Shown: positions 25,788 to 35,039, numbered from the stretch's first letter. The stretch is DNA of 64,000 bases from Porphyromonas asaccharolytica DSM 20707 (GCF_000212375.1 NC_015501.1:682001-746000), one strand, 5' to 3'. Numbers and translations are program-made. Notes: a model not told the origin generated them from the letters alone.

Positions 25788-26927
25788 ATGGACTTTAGTA
25801 AGACCCCACAAGAGGAGCTATTCTTGCAAATGATCAGAGAGTTTGCAGAGAAAGAGGTCAAGCCTCTCGCTGCAGAGATCGACGAGCAGGAGCGCTTCCC
25901 CATTGAGACTGTTCAGAAGATGAGCAAGCTGGGCATCATGGGTATCCCCATTCCCAAGGAGTACGGAGGCGCAGGCTCTACCGTACAGATCTACACGATG
26001 GCTGTCGAGGAGCTCAGCCGTGTCTGTGCTACCACAGGCGTTGTCGTCTCTGCTCACACATCACTCTGCTGTGATCCTATCATGAGTTTTGGTACAGAGG
26101 AGCAGAAGCAGCACTACCTCCCTAAGCTAGCTTCAGGTGAGTGGATCGGTGCATTCGGTCTCACGGAGCCCAACGCTGGTACAGACGCTTCCGCACAGCA
26201 GACCTTTGCTGTCGAGGAGGAAGAGTGCTACATCCTCAATGGTAATAAGATCTTTATCACCAATGCTGAGTATGCTCACGTCTATATCATCTTTGCCATG
26301 ACGGACAAGAGCAAGGGCAATAAGGGCATCACCGCTTTTATCGTTGAGAAGGACGACCCCGGTTTTTCTGTAGGTAAGCATGAGCTCAAGCTCGGTATCC
26401 GCGGCTCTGCTACGTGCGAGCTGATTATGGAGAATTGTCGCATCCCCAAGGATCGTCTCCTAGGCAAGGTGGGCGGAGGCTTCAAGGTAGCCATGCACAC
26501 CCTCGATGGTGGCCGTATCGGTATCGCTGCTCAGGCACTCGGTATCGCTCGTGGCGCTATGGACGAGACTGTCAAGTATACCAAGGAGCGCAAGCAGTTC
26601 GGTCGCAGCATTGCTAAGTTCCAGAACACCCAGTTCCAGCTAGCAGACCTCAAGGCTCGTATCGACTGCGCTAGCCTGCTCGTACGTCGTGCAGCGTGGT
26701 GCAAGGACAACGGTCTCTCTTACAACCTAGAGGCAGCCGAGGCTAAGCTCTTCTGCGCTGAGACCGCTATGGATATGACGACAAAGGCTGTACAGTTCCA
26801 CGGTGGCTACGGCTACACCCGTGAGTATCCTGTAGAGCGTATGATGCGTGATGCTAAGATTACCGAGATCTACGAGGGTACCAGCGAGGTACAGCGTATG
26901 GTTATCGCAGCGCACCTACTCAAGTAA
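25788..26927 (+). CDS. bcd: Butyryl-CoA dehydrogenase
   Basis: 379-residue FAD enzyme of the acyl-CoA dehydrogenase family that reduces crotonyl-CoA to butyryl-CoA. Signatures: GAFGLTEPNAGTDASAQ, GSATCELIMENCRIPKDRLLG and FHGGYGYTREYPVERMMRDAKI. The catalytic glutamate is in IYEGTSEVQRM (about residue 363). It lies just before etfB and etfA, the arrangement of electron-bifurcating Bcd-Etf complexes, which couple crotonyl-CoA reduction by NADH to ferredoxin reduction. Bifurcation is inferred from context. Confidence 0.93.
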   Translation: MDFSKTPQEELFLQMIREFAEKEVKPLAAEIDEQERFPIETVQKMSKLGIMGIPIPKEYGGAGSTVQIYTMAVEELSRVCATTGVVVSAHTSLCCDPIMSFGTEEQKQHYLPKLASGEWIGAFGLTEPNAGTDASAQQTFAVEEEECYILNGNKIFITNAEYAHVYIIFAMTDKSKGNKGITAFIVEKDDPGFSVGKHELKLGIRGSATCELIMENCRIPKDRLLGKVGGGFKVAMHTLDGGRIGIAAQALGIARGAMDETVKYTKERKQFGRSIAKFQNTQFQLADLKARIDCASLLVRRAAWCKDNGLSYNLEAAEAKLFCAETAMDMTTKAVQFHGGYGYTREYPVERMMRDAKITEIYEGTSEVQRMVIAAHLLK

Positions 26928-26954
26928 TGACCCCTTAGGACACTTATTAGACAT

Positions 26955-27740
26955 ATGAAGATTATAGTATGTATCAAGCAGGTACCCGATACCACTGAGA
27001 TCAAGCTTGACCCCGTCAAGGGCACTCTGATCCGTGATGGCGTACCCAGCATTATGAACCCCGACGATAAGGGGGCACTCGAGCAGGCTCTGCTCCTCAA
27101 GGATCAGTATGGCGCTGAGGTCAGCGTGATCACCATGGGTCCGCCCCAGGCTACCGCTATCATCCGTGAGGCATTTGCTATGGGTTGTGACAAGGGCTAC
27201 CTCATTTCAGATCGTCGCTTCGGAGGTGCCGATACCCTCGCCACCAGCTATACCATCTCTCATGCACTCAAGACGCTTGACTACGATATCATCCTCGCAG
27301 GACGTCAGGCTATCGATGGAGATACAGCACAGGTAGGTCCTCAGATCGCTGAGCAGCTAGACCTGCCTCAGATCACCTACGTAGAGCATGTAGACTATGA
27401 TGGCAAGAACACCCTGACCGTCATGCGCAATGTCGAGGAGGGACACGAAATCCTAGAGGTCGAGACACCCTGTATGCTCACCTTCCTAGCATCTGCTTAC
27501 GAGCCTCGCTATATGAATGTCAGCGACATCATGACCGCCTTCGACAAGGAGATCACTACGCTGACGGCTGACAGCTTCCCCGTCGAGGAGGAGCGTCTAG
27601 GACTCAAGGGCTCTCCCACGCGTGTCAAGAAGTCCTTCACCAAGGGTGCCAAGGCTATGGGCACACTCTACGAGGAGCTGACACCTGAGGAGGCTGCTGA
27701 TTTGATTATCGAGAAACTTAAAGAGAAATTCATCATCTGA
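26955..27740 (+). CDS. etfB: Electron transfer flavoprotein, beta subunit
   Basis: 261 residues: MKIIVCIKQVPDTTEIKLDP start, DYDIILAGRQAIDGDTAQVGPQIAEQL core (nucleotide-binding loop) and the C-terminal LKGSPTRVKKSFTKG. Partner of EtfA one base downstream. It transfers electrons between NADH, Bcd and probably ferredoxin. Confidence 0.93.
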   Translation: MKIIVCIKQVPDTTEIKLDPVKGTLIRDGVPSIMNPDDKGALEQALLLKDQYGAEVSVITMGPPQATAIIREAFAMGCDKGYLISDRRFGGADTLATSYTISHALKTLDYDIILAGRQAIDGDTAQVGPQIAEQLDLPQITYVEHVDYDGKNTLTVMRNVEEGHEILEVETPCMLTFLASAYEPRYMNVSDIMTAFDKEITTLTADSFPVEEERLGLKGSPTRVKKSFTKGAKAMGTLYEELTPEEAADLIIEKLKEKFII

Positions 27741-27741
27741 T

Positions 27742-28752
27742 ATGGATAAGACACAGTATAAAGGAATTCTAGTCTTCGCTGAGCAACGCGAGGGCGTCAT
27801 CCAGAATGTAGCCTTTGAGCTCATCGGCAAGGCACGTGAGCTAGCCGATCAGATCAACGAGCAGGTCACTGCCATCCTATGTGGCTATCAGGTCAAGGGA
27901 CTAGCCGACCAGCTCATCCATGCAGGTGCTGATCGTGTGCTATTCGTCGATGATCCCAATCTTAAAGATTATGTCACCGAGCAGTACGCACAGGCTGTCT
28001 ATCACCTCATCACCGTCTACAAGCCTGAGATCGTCCTCTTTGGTGCTACCACCATCGGGCGTGACCTAGCTCCACGTCTCTCGGCACGTCTACGCACAGG
28101 TCTCACGGCAGACTGTACGTCACTTGAGATCGGTGAGGATCGCAACCTCATGATGACTCGTCCCGCCTTCGGTGGTAACCTCATGGCGACCATCGTCTGC
28201 GATCAGAATAGACCTCAGATGTCTACCGTACGCCCAGGCGTCATGCGTCGCAAGGCTGACGATAAGACACGTACAGGCGAGGTCGAGGAGGTCAAGGTAC
28301 CCTTTGACGAGCGTCGCTTTAAGGTGCGCCTCGTGAGCAAGAAGCACGAGACCAAGAACATGGTCGACATCACCGAGGCTAGCGTACTCGTATCTGGCGG
28401 ACGTGGTGTAGGTACCGACGGTGGCTTTGACAAGCTCAAGGCTCTAGCACAGACCATCAAGGCTGAGGTTTCTTCTTCACGTGCTATGGTCGATGCTGGT
28501 ATCATCGGGCATGAGAGACAGGTCGGACAGACCGGTAAGACCGTACGTCCTGACATCTACTTCGCATGCGGTATCTCAGGAGCTATCCAGCACCTCGCTG
28601 GTATGGAGGAGTCGGAGTATATCATTGCCATCAACAAGGACAAGTTTGCTCCCATCTTCCAGGTAGCCGACCTCGGTATCGTAGGTGACCTGCACAAGGT
28701 GCTGCCCGTCCTCACGGAGCGTCTCAAGACGCTTCAAGCTAATAAGAAGTAA
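27742..28752 (+). CDS. etfA: Electron transfer flavoprotein, alpha subunit
   Basis: 336 residues. The C-terminal FAD domain shows SGGRGVGTDGGFDKLKALA, SRAMVDAGIIGHERQVGQTGKTV, IYFACGISGAIQHLAGM and ADLGIVGDLHKVLPVLTERL, all typical of EtfA. The N-terminal domain resembles EtfB. It starts one base after the etfB stop and precedes crt by 15 bp. Confidence 0.94.
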   Translation: MDKTQYKGILVFAEQREGVIQNVAFELIGKARELADQINEQVTAILCGYQVKGLADQLIHAGADRVLFVDDPNLKDYVTEQYAQAVYHLITVYKPEIVLFGATTIGRDLAPRLSARLRTGLTADCTSLEIGEDRNLMMTRPAFGGNLMATIVCDQNRPQMSTVRPGVMRRKADDKTRTGEVEEVKVPFDERRFKVRLVSKKHETKNMVDITEASVLVSGGRGVGTDGGFDKLKALAQTIKAEVSSSRAMVDAGIIGHERQVGQTGKTVRPDIYFACGISGAIQHLAGMEESEYIIAINKDKFAPIFQVADLGIVGDLHKVLPVLTERLKTLQANKK

Positions 28753-28767
28753 ACACTCCACACTGTC

Positions 28768-29547
28768 ATGACAGACTTCCAGACCATACATTATAGTGTC
28801 AGTGCCAATGGGCAGATCGGTACCCTAACGATCGATCGCCCCGAAGCGCTCAACGCACTCTCTACGCAGGTACTCAGTGAGCTAGAGATCGTCATCGATC
28901 AGATCGCTCAGGAGCGCACCGTGCGCGTCCTCGTCATCACAGGAGCCGGACGCTCCTTCGTTGCGGGGGCTGACATAGCCGAGATGGCAGAGCTAACGCC
29001 CCAGGAGGCACTCGCCTTCGGTGAGCGTGGTGCTCGTGTCTTTCGCAAGGTAGAGCTGCTCTACTGCCCCGTCATAGCCGCGGTCAACGGCTTTGCACTC
29101 GGTGGTGGCTGCGAGCTATCCCTAGCGTGCGACCTACGCATCGCCAGTGACAAGGCTAAGTTTGGTCAGCCCGAAGTCGGTCTAGGCATCCCCCCAGGCT
29201 TCAGTGGCACACAGCGTCTACCCCGTCTCATCGGGGCAGGCGCCGCCAAGGAGCTCATCTACACCGCACGTGTCATCAAGGCAGATGAGGCACTCGCTCT
29301 AGGACTGGTCAACCGTGTCGTAGAGCCTGACGCACTCATGCCCACCGTGACCGAGCTGGCTGAGGAGATAGCGAGCAAGTCACCACACGCCGTAGCGATC
29401 TCTAAGCGAGCTATCAATAGGGGGCTGCAGAGTGATATTGATACAGGCATTGCCATTGAGAACGATCTCTTTAGCAACGCCTTCGCACATCCCGAGCAAC
29501 GCGAGGGTATGTCCGCTTTCCTAGAGAAGCGCAAACCACAATTCTAA
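28768..29547 (+). CDS. crt: 3-hydroxybutyryl-CoA dehydratase (crotonase)
   Basis: 259-residue enoyl-CoA hydratase family enzyme. The oxyanion segments are FVAGADIAEMAEL and NGFALGGGCELSLACDLRIAS. The two catalytic glutamates fall in GGGCELSLACD and FGQPEVGLGIPPGFSGTQRL. It interconverts 3-hydroxybutyryl-CoA and crotonyl-CoA. In this operon it lets acetoacetyl-CoA, formed by the CoA-transferase, feed the same crotonyl-CoA pool as Kal. Confidence 0.92.
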   Translation: MTDFQTIHYSVSANGQIGTLTIDRPEALNALSTQVLSELEIVIDQIAQERTVRVLVITGAGRSFVAGADIAEMAELTPQEALAFGERGARVFRKVELLYCPVIAAVNGFALGGGCELSLACDLRIASDKAKFGQPEVGLGIPPGFSGTQRLPRLIGAGAAKELIYTARVIKADEALALGLVNRVVEPDALMPTVTELAEEIASKSPHAVAISKRAINRGLQSDIDTGIAIENDLFSNAFAHPEQREGMSAFLEKRKPQF

Positions 29548-29553
29548 AACTTA

Positions 29554-29585
29554 CTAGAGCGTGTCGCACTCCTGTGGCACGCTCT
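29554..29585 (+). other. Hairpin between crt and hbd
   Basis: TAGAGCGTG and CACGCTCTA form the stem, with a few inner pairs. A short ATTTAAA follows. Third intraoperonic hairpin of this operon; probably leaky. Confidence 0.55.
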
Positions 29586-29603
29586 ATTTAAACCAATAAC
29601 TCT

Positions 29604-30452
29604 ATGAATATAGTCGTATTAGGCAATGGCACCATGGGTGCAGGCATCGTGCAGACGATGGCGCAGAAGGGTCTCGCCGTCACGATGAAAGGACGTAGCA
29701 ACGAGTCTCTAGACCGTGCTATGCAACGTATGAACAAAGGGCTCAATCGTCTCGTCGAGAAGGGCAAGATGACCGCTGAAGACGCTGAGCAGATCATCGG
29801 ACGCATCACCGTCACGACAGACTATGCCGACATCGCTCAGGCTGATCTCGTTATCGAGGCTATTTCTGAGGAGATGGAGGTCAAGAAGGAGATCCTTCGT
29901 GAGATCGATGGTCTCGTACAGCCCTCAGCAATCTTCGCTACAAACACCTCTTCGCTCAGCATCACCGAGCTAGCCAGCGTCACCAAGCGTCCTGAGCAGG
30001 TCATCGGTATGCACTTCTTCAACCCCGTACCTGTCATGAAGCTCGTCGAGGTCATCAGTGGTCAGTGCACCTCTGAGGAGACCCTTGAGGCTACCCTCAC
30101 GCTCTGTGAGAAGCTCGGCAAGACAGCCGTCAGAGTGAGCGAGGCTCCAGGCTTTGTAGTCAATCGTATCCTCATCCCGATGATCAACGAGGCTATCGGT
30201 GAGTATGCCGATGGCGTAGCCACCGTTGAGGAGATCGATACCGCTATGCAGCTCGGTGCTAATCATCCTATGGGACCGCTCGCACTGGGCGACTTCATCG
30301 GTCTAGACGTATGCCTAGCCATCATGGAGGTGCTCAATAATGAGTACGCCGATCCCAAGTATCGTCCACATCCCTTGCTCCGCAAGATGGTTCGTGCCGG
30401 ACAGCTCGGCCGCAAGAGTGGCAAGGGCTTCTACGACTACTCTAAGAAGTAG
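29604..30452 (+). CDS. hbd: 3-hydroxybutyryl-CoA dehydrogenase
   Basis: 282 residues. The N-terminal NAD-binding loop is GNGTMGAGI (Asn replaces the usual Ala). Then come [12 protein letters not shown], the family signature [31 protein letters not shown] and [20 protein letters not shown]. It reduces acetoacetyl-CoA with NADH. Last gene of the operon, with a strong terminator-like hairpin 72 bp after the stop. Confidence 0.93.
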   Translation: MNIVVLGNGTMGAGIVQTMAQKGLAVTMKGRSNESLDRAMQRMNKGLNRLVEKGKMTAEDAEQIIGRITVTTDYADIAQADLVIEAISEEMEVKKEILREIDGLVQPSAIFATNTSSLSITELASVTKRPEQVIGMHFFNPVPVMKLVEVISGQCTSEETLEATLTLCEKLGKTAVRVSEAPGFVVNRILIPMINEAIGEYADGVATVEEIDTAMQLGANHPMGPLALGDFIGLDVCLAIMEVLNNEYADPKYRPHPLLRKMVRAGQLGRKSGKGFYDYSKK

Positions 30453-30524
30453 TCACTCCCCCCTAGTGGTCGCTCTACCGCATCAAGCCCAAAGCTAAGC
30501 ACTAGAGCCACACACCTTTACCAG

Positions 30525-30563
30525 CGAGGGAGTATCACCAGCAGTGGTGATACTCCCTCGTTT
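30525..30563 (+). terminator. Terminator of the lysine operon
   Basis: A perfect 16-bp stem (CGAGGGAGTATCACCA with its complement), loop GCAG, and TTTGGTTTG after it. The 57551-61708 gene is followed by a hairpin with the same CGAGGGAG start. Confidence 0.8.
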
Positions 30564-30575
30564 GGTTTGTAAAAA

Positions 30576-30602
30576 GAGACTGTTGCAAAAGTCAATAGTC
30601 TT
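30576..30602. repeat. GAGACTGTTG inverted element, copy 1
   Basis: GAGACTGTTG, 6 bp, then an imperfect complement (TCAATAGTCT). The same 10-mer and spacing occur at 44537-44562, and the left half occurs at 50036-50045. It overlaps the stop codon of the next minus-strand gene. Possibly fused insertion-sequence ends. Confidence 0.6.
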
Positions 30603-31623
30603 ATAAGACGTAAGGAATAGTCTCATCATCAACTACGATGAGAATCTTCTCCCCAGAAGCCATTGGCAAGGCTAGATCATAGCTCTCGACAAAGGTAGTC
30701 GCCTCCACGAGCTTCGTGCCATCAGCACGATAAATGGTCAGATTATGATGCTTACCATCAGCTACACGTATGGTCAAGCCTAGCTGATCTCTAGAGATTT
30801 GCAGATCCAGAGGTGTAGTCTTAGACGCTTCAATCGTCTTATTGCCTGTAAAGCCATTGACAGCCTCACAGATACCTGAGTGGTGGAAGTGGTACACATC
30901 ACCATTGGGTGCTGTATAGCATAGGGGTATGCGAGTCTCGTAGCCATAGCCTCCAGTACTCTCTTCAGTCCTAATACCCGTAAATAAAAAGCCAAAGGAG
31001 TAGCCGATGCCCTCTATCCAGTAAATTTCATTAGATGGCAGCGGGATACCCGTCATATCCTTCATAATATAGACTAAGCGATCAGCATCATATAGGTGCC
31101 TGGTCTCAATAGCTGAGACGACTAGTGTGTATCGACTTTTCGTAAAGTCATGCTGCGCTGTCGACCCATCAATGTCGTAAAGAGTAACTTGATCTCCCAC
31201 CTTGAGGTTATAATCCCAGAGCACATACTCAGGGACTTCACCTTTCTCCCCTCCTTTGACGCCACTCTTGTGTCGTGCATAGATCTTCCCGCCAGGTAGA
31301 TCCTCTCTCAGGTAGGTGTAGGCGTAGCCGTAGTCTGTCTCATCACCTAAGACAAAGTAGGTCTTACCATCTATTGTCTCCAGCTTCGTCAGAGCGTATT
31401 GATCTGTACTAGAGTTCCAGTAGTTCCAATGTTCAGGCTTTTCACTAGTCTGACAGTATATACCGAAGGTAACCTTGTAGACCATCCATTTGGCTCCCGC
31501 CTGTATGGTGGGGATGGTCGGATGCGTCTTTGGGGTGGGCGGGGTCTCTTGAGCTGATAGGCCCCAGAGGCTAGAGATGAGAACAACTAATGTAGCTGTG
31601 ATTAGGCTGGTGATACGTCTCAT
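30601..31623 (-). CDS. Secreted protein of unknown function
   Basis: 340 residues with a signal peptide (MRRITSLITATLVVLISSLWGLSAQ). The body is rich in aromatic residues and beta strands (KWMVYKVTFGIYCQTSEKPEHWNYW, YVLWDYNLKVGDQVTLYD). The last 60 residues (LTIYRADGTKLVEATTF, LPMASGEKILIVV) resemble a type IX secretion or Por-sorting domain but are not a clear match. I do not recognise the family. It stands alone and divergent from glgP. Confidence 0.7.
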   Translation of the reverse strand: MRRITSLITATLVVLISSLWGLSAQETPPTPKTHPTIPTIQAGAKWMVYKVTFGIYCQTSEKPEHWNYWNSSTDQYALTKLETIDGKTYFVLGDETDYGYAYTYLREDLPGGKIYARHKSGVKGGEKGEVPEYVLWDYNLKVGDQVTLYDIDGSTAQHDFTKSRYTLVVSAIETRHLYDADRLVYIMKDMTGIPLPSNEIYWIEGIGYSFGFLFTGIRTEESTGGYGYETRIPLCYTAPNGDVYHFHHSGICEAVNGFTGNKTIEASKTTPLDLQISRDQLGLTIRVADGKHHNLTIYRADGTKLVEATTFVESYDLALPMASGEKILIVVDDETIPYVL

Positions 31624-31803
31624 AATTGTCGTGGTTAGGTTATAGTTTGTGGATTCTCAGCGTATTTATTGGTCGTACCTAGTGCAGGAGAGTGATACCA
31701 CAAGGCAAGTCGTTGTAAAGCACTGCACTAGTGCGAGCTTATGTACTTACGTCCGCAAGTTACACGATTTCCACTAAATGTGCAAAGTGTTTGCTCCCGC
31801 CCT

Positions 31804-31823
31804 CAGGGCTGACGCATCATAAT
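31804..31823. repeat. 20-mer shared with the region left of array R4
   Basis: The 20-base string at 31804-31823 (CAGGGCTGACG through CATAAT) recurs as its reverse complement near 43733-43752, and a diverged copy lies at about 43653-43673. Thus a second small repeat accompanies two of the array copies. Confidence 0.65.
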
Positions 31824-31844
31824 CGCTCTGCCCTCTAACCTCTG

Positions 31845-32092
31845 TTTACATATCTTTACGGGGAAATTCGTCCGATTTCCTCCTTTCTCGAATATCCACG
31901 TGGGAAATCTCAATTCTCCACGTTGATATTTTTTATTTTCCACGTGGGCGTCATTCATTTCTTCCGAAGTTTCATTTGATTCCTCCGAAGAATTTTTTCT
32001 TCCCTACCTGGAAAATGAAAATTCTCCACCTGGATATTTTGGAATATCCACGTGGAAATCACTTTTCCCCGACACGGCGCCGCCTCGATATG
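31845..32092 (+). repeat. CACGTG 22-bp module array, copy R3
   Basis: Modules begin at 31897, 31919 (CACGTT) and 31941; core units at 31961 and 31982; then decayed TACCTG 32005 and CACCTG 32027, and CACGTG 32049. All arm steps are 22 bp. Outside the modules, about 50 bp on the left and 35 bp on the right match the flanks of R4 in inverted orientation, including CGATATG at the right end. It lies between two divergent genes. A remnant heptamer (CTCTAACCTCTG) precedes it. Confidence 0.85.
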
Positions 32093-32206
32093 TAATAGGC
32101 TCTAAATTATTGTAGCGACGTACATTCCACCCACTAATGCAATTTCCAAGGATGTAAACAAACCTTCTGGAGAGTGTGGCGTAACAGCCATTGCACGAAA
32201 TAGTCG

Positions 32207-32214
32207 TACCTTCG
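32207..32214 (+). promoter_or_regulatory. Candidate -7 box of glgP
   Basis: TACCTTCG, one mismatch from TAnnTTTG, 40 bp before the start codon. No clear -33 element. Confidence 0.35.
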
Positions 32215-32253
32215 CAGTGTCTTTAGGTAACTAGATCTATAGAACAGACGCAA

Positions 32254-34827
32254 ATGATACCACAATACAAGAGTAATCCACCGCAGTGGACAGAGATATA
32301 CAGCCAGTCTAATCTCCCCACAGAGCTGCAATCGCTCAAGGACCTGACGATGAACTTATGGTGGTCTTGGCAACCACGCGCTATACGACTCTTTCAGTCT
32401 ATCGATCCCGAGCTATGGGCGCAGACTGATGGCAATCCTCGCTGGATGCTTCACCTCCTAGGGGCTGAGCGCATAGCGGAGCTTTGCCAGAATCGCGCCT
32501 TCCTCGCAGAGGTGCAGGCTCTTTATGATGAGCTGCAGACCTATCTACAGGAGCGTCCCGATGAGACGCGCCCCTCGGTCGCTTACTTCTGCATGGAGTA
32601 TGGCATTAGCAATACGCTACACATCTACTCTGGTGGCCTAGGCATCCTCGCGGGTGACTATGTCAAGGAGGCGAGCGATAGCAACGTTCAGCTCACCGCT
32701 GTGGGGCTTCTCTACCGCTACGGCTACTTCACACAGAGTCTCGACCCGAGTGGTAATCAGGTGGCGCACTACGTGCCGCAAAACTTTCACAACCTTCCCC
32801 TCGAGCCGGTACTCAACGAGCATGGCGAGCGACTGACGCTACAACTAGAAATGGCTTTACTGCCTGTCGTTTGTCAGGTGTGGCGCGTGCCGGTAGGTCG
32901 CGTGTCGCTCTATCTGCTGGACACTGATGTGCCTGAGAATGGGGATCTGGCGAAGAGCATCACCCACAGCCTCTATGGTGGCGACTGGGAGAATAGACTC
33001 CGTCAGGAGTACCTCCTAGGTATCGGTGGTACGATGCTGCTCAAGCAGCTCGGCATCACGTGCGATGTGTACCACATGAACGAGGGGCATGCGGCCTTTA
33101 TGAATGTGGAGCGACTGGTCAATCTGGTGGAGGATAGGGGCTTGCCCTTTGATGTAGCGCTGGAGGTGGTACGCGCTTCTTCTCTCTATACGGTGCATAC
33201 GCCTGTACCAGCAGGGCATGACTACTTTGAGGATGCTTTGATCGATCGTTACTTCTTGCCCTTCTATAGTCGTCTGGGGATCTCTCGTGATGAGTTTATC
33301 CAGCTGGGCAAGGATAGCCACGGGAGCGGTGGTAAGTTCTCTATGAGCGTCTTAGCGCTACACACCTCTCAGGAGGCCAATGGCGTGAGTAAGCTACACG
33401 GCGATGTGTCGAAGCGTATGTTTGCTCCCGTGTGGGAGGGCTTCTTCCCCGAGGAGAGCCATGTCACCTATGTGACGAATGGAGTGCATCTGCCTACCTG
33501 GGCAGCGCCTGAGTGGCAGCAGTTCTTCGTCCGTCACTTCGGTGCTGACTATCTAAACCATCAGTCTCAGGAGGAGATGTGGGCCAAGATCATGAGCGTG
33601 CCAAGTGAAGAGATACGTCAGATACGCCAGATACTCAAGAGACGTCTGATACAGCACATACAGCATACCATCATACAGACTCATGGACAGATAGGGCTCC
33701 CGCCCCAGCTTGCTAAGGCAACGCTCGACGAGCTACAGGAGCGCGCCCTCTACATAGGCTTCTCACGCCGCTTCGCTACTTACAAACGTGCTCACCTGCT
33801 CTTTGAGGATCTAGAGGCTTTGGCAAAGATCCTAGACAACGAAGAGCACCCCGTCCGTTTCATCTTTGCGGGCAAGGCGCACCCCGCTGATGGTGGTGGC
33901 CAGGCGCTTATCAAGCGTATCGTAGAGGTGAGCCGCATGCCGCAGTTTGTCGGTAAGATCATCTTCCTGCCAGACTATGACATAGAGCTCGCCAAGACAC
34001 TTATCCCGGGCGTCGATGTATGGCTCAACAACCCGACACGTCTCATGGAGGCCTCTGGTACTTCTGGCGAAAAGGCCGAGATGAATGGTGTCCTCAACCT
34101 CTCTGTGCTGGATGGCTGGTGGTACGAAGGGTACAAGGAGGACGCCGGTTGGGCACTCTCGGCAGAGCATACTTATACCGATCCGCATCTGCAGGATCAG
34201 CTCGATGCGATGACGATCTACCACCTCATAGAGCAGGAGATCGTACCCACGTACTATGCCGATATGCCCGCTGGCTGCTCGGATCGCTGGGTAGACTATA
34301 TCAAGCGCTCGATGCTCTACATAGCGCCGCACTTTACGATGCGCCGCATGCTAGATGACTACTACGAGCGCCTCTACAATAAGCTGGCCGTACGCTCCGA
34401 GCTCCTAGAGCATCAGGGATACCAGCAGGCTCGTGATATAGTTGCCTGGAAGCAGCAGGTGGCTGCCACGTGGGATACGATCACCGTGCAGGAGGCGACT
34501 TTCGAGGGGGTCATGCGAGAGCCAAACTACGATGGCCAGTGTAGTGATCCGACCTTTAGGGTGACGATCGATGCGGGGCAAGTTGAGGCCGATATCGTTG
34601 CCGAGCTGATTGTCACGACGCGGGACGAGCTGACCGGCGAAGTGCGCTATGTGGGCAAGGATCTCTTCCACGAGGTGATGCCACGCATGGGGACGATCCG
34701 CACCTATGAGCTGACGGTGCCATCGGCTCAGCCTGGCAAGTACCAGATAGCGGTGCGTCTGCGTCCCTATCTGCCAGAGCTGACTCATCTGATGGACTTC
34801 GCCTACGTCCGCTGGATCTCTTTCTGA
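32254..34827 (+). CDS. glgP: Alpha-glucan (glycogen) phosphorylase
   Basis: 857-residue GT35 enzyme releasing glucose 1-phosphate from alpha-1,4-glucans. The N-terminal DUF3417-type domain (about residues 12-115; LKDLTMNLWWSWQPRAIRLF) marks the short-type family found in Bacteroidetes, archaea and actinobacteria. Downstream are FCMEYGISNTLHIYSGGLGILAGD, HMNEGHAAF and VTNGVHLPTW. The PLP-binding lysine falls in ASGTSGEKAEMNGVLNLSVLDGWW. Cytoplasmic. It stands alone. A glycogen enzyme in an amino-acid fermenter suggests an internal carbon store. Confidence 0.93.
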   Translation: MIPQYKSNPPQWTEIYSQSNLPTELQSLKDLTMNLWWSWQPRAIRLFQSIDPELWAQTDGNPRWMLHLLGAERIAELCQNRAFLAEVQALYDELQTYLQERPDETRPSVAYFCMEYGISNTLHIYSGGLGILAGDYVKEASDSNVQLTAVGLLYRYGYFTQSLDPSGNQVAHYVPQNFHNLPLEPVLNEHGERLTLQLEMALLPVVCQVWRVPVGRVSLYLLDTDVPENGDLAKSITHSLYGGDWENRLRQEYLLGIGGTMLLKQLGITCDVYHMNEGHAAFMNVERLVNLVEDRGLPFDVALEVVRASSLYTVHTPVPAGHDYFEDALIDRYFLPFYSRLGISRDEFIQLGKDSHGSGGKFSMSVLALHTSQEANGVSKLHGDVSKRMFAPVWEGFFPEESHVTYVTNGVHLPTWAAPEWQQFFVRHFGADYLNHQSQEEMWAKIMSVPSEEIRQIRQILKRRLIQHIQHTIIQTHGQIGLPPQLAKATLDELQERALYIGFSRRFATYKRAHLLFEDLEALAKILDNEEHPVRFIFAGKAHPADGGGQALIKRIVEVSRMPQFVGKIIFLPDYDIELAKTLIPGVDVWLNNPTRLMEASGTSGEKAEMNGVLNLSVLDGWWYEGYKEDAGWALSAEHTYTDPHLQDQLDAMTIYHLIEQEIVPTYYADMPAGCSDRWVDYIKRSMLYIAPHFTMRRMLDDYYERLYNKLAVRSELLEHQGYQQARDIVAWKQQVAATWDTITVQEATFEGVMREPNYDGQCSDPTFRVTIDAGQVEADIVAELIVTTRDELTGEVRYVGKDLFHEVMPRMGTIRTYELTVPSAQPGKYQIAVRLRPYLPELTHLMDFAYVRWISF

Positions 34828-34882
34828 GTGATGCCCTTTGACTGTTGGACATGGTCGCATAGCTAGGGCGGAATAAATAACA

Positions 34883-34921
34883 AGAGGACTCAATCGCTGA
34901 ATGGGAGCGGTTGAGTCCTCT
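34883..34921 (+). terminator. Hairpin after glgP
   Basis: A 16-bp stem (AGAGGACTCAATCGCT with AGCGGTTGAGTCCTCT, one G-T pair), 7-base loop, then GCTATTATT. Weak T run. Confidence 0.6.
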
Positions 34922-34992
34922 GCTATTATTCAGGACCTCTCATGATAACCTATTGGTAGCAAAAAGACAACGATAGGGCAATCGACAGACGA

Positions 34993-35000
34993 TACCTTTG
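34993..35000 (+). promoter_or_regulatory. -7 box of the phosphoesterase gene
   Basis: TACCTTTG at 34993-35000 covers the TTG that opens the longest frame. The true start must therefore lie downstream, which supports the ATG at 35040. Confidence 0.55.
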
Positions 35001-35039
35001 CGTAGACAATCTAGGAAACGCAATATATCGCAATCGACT

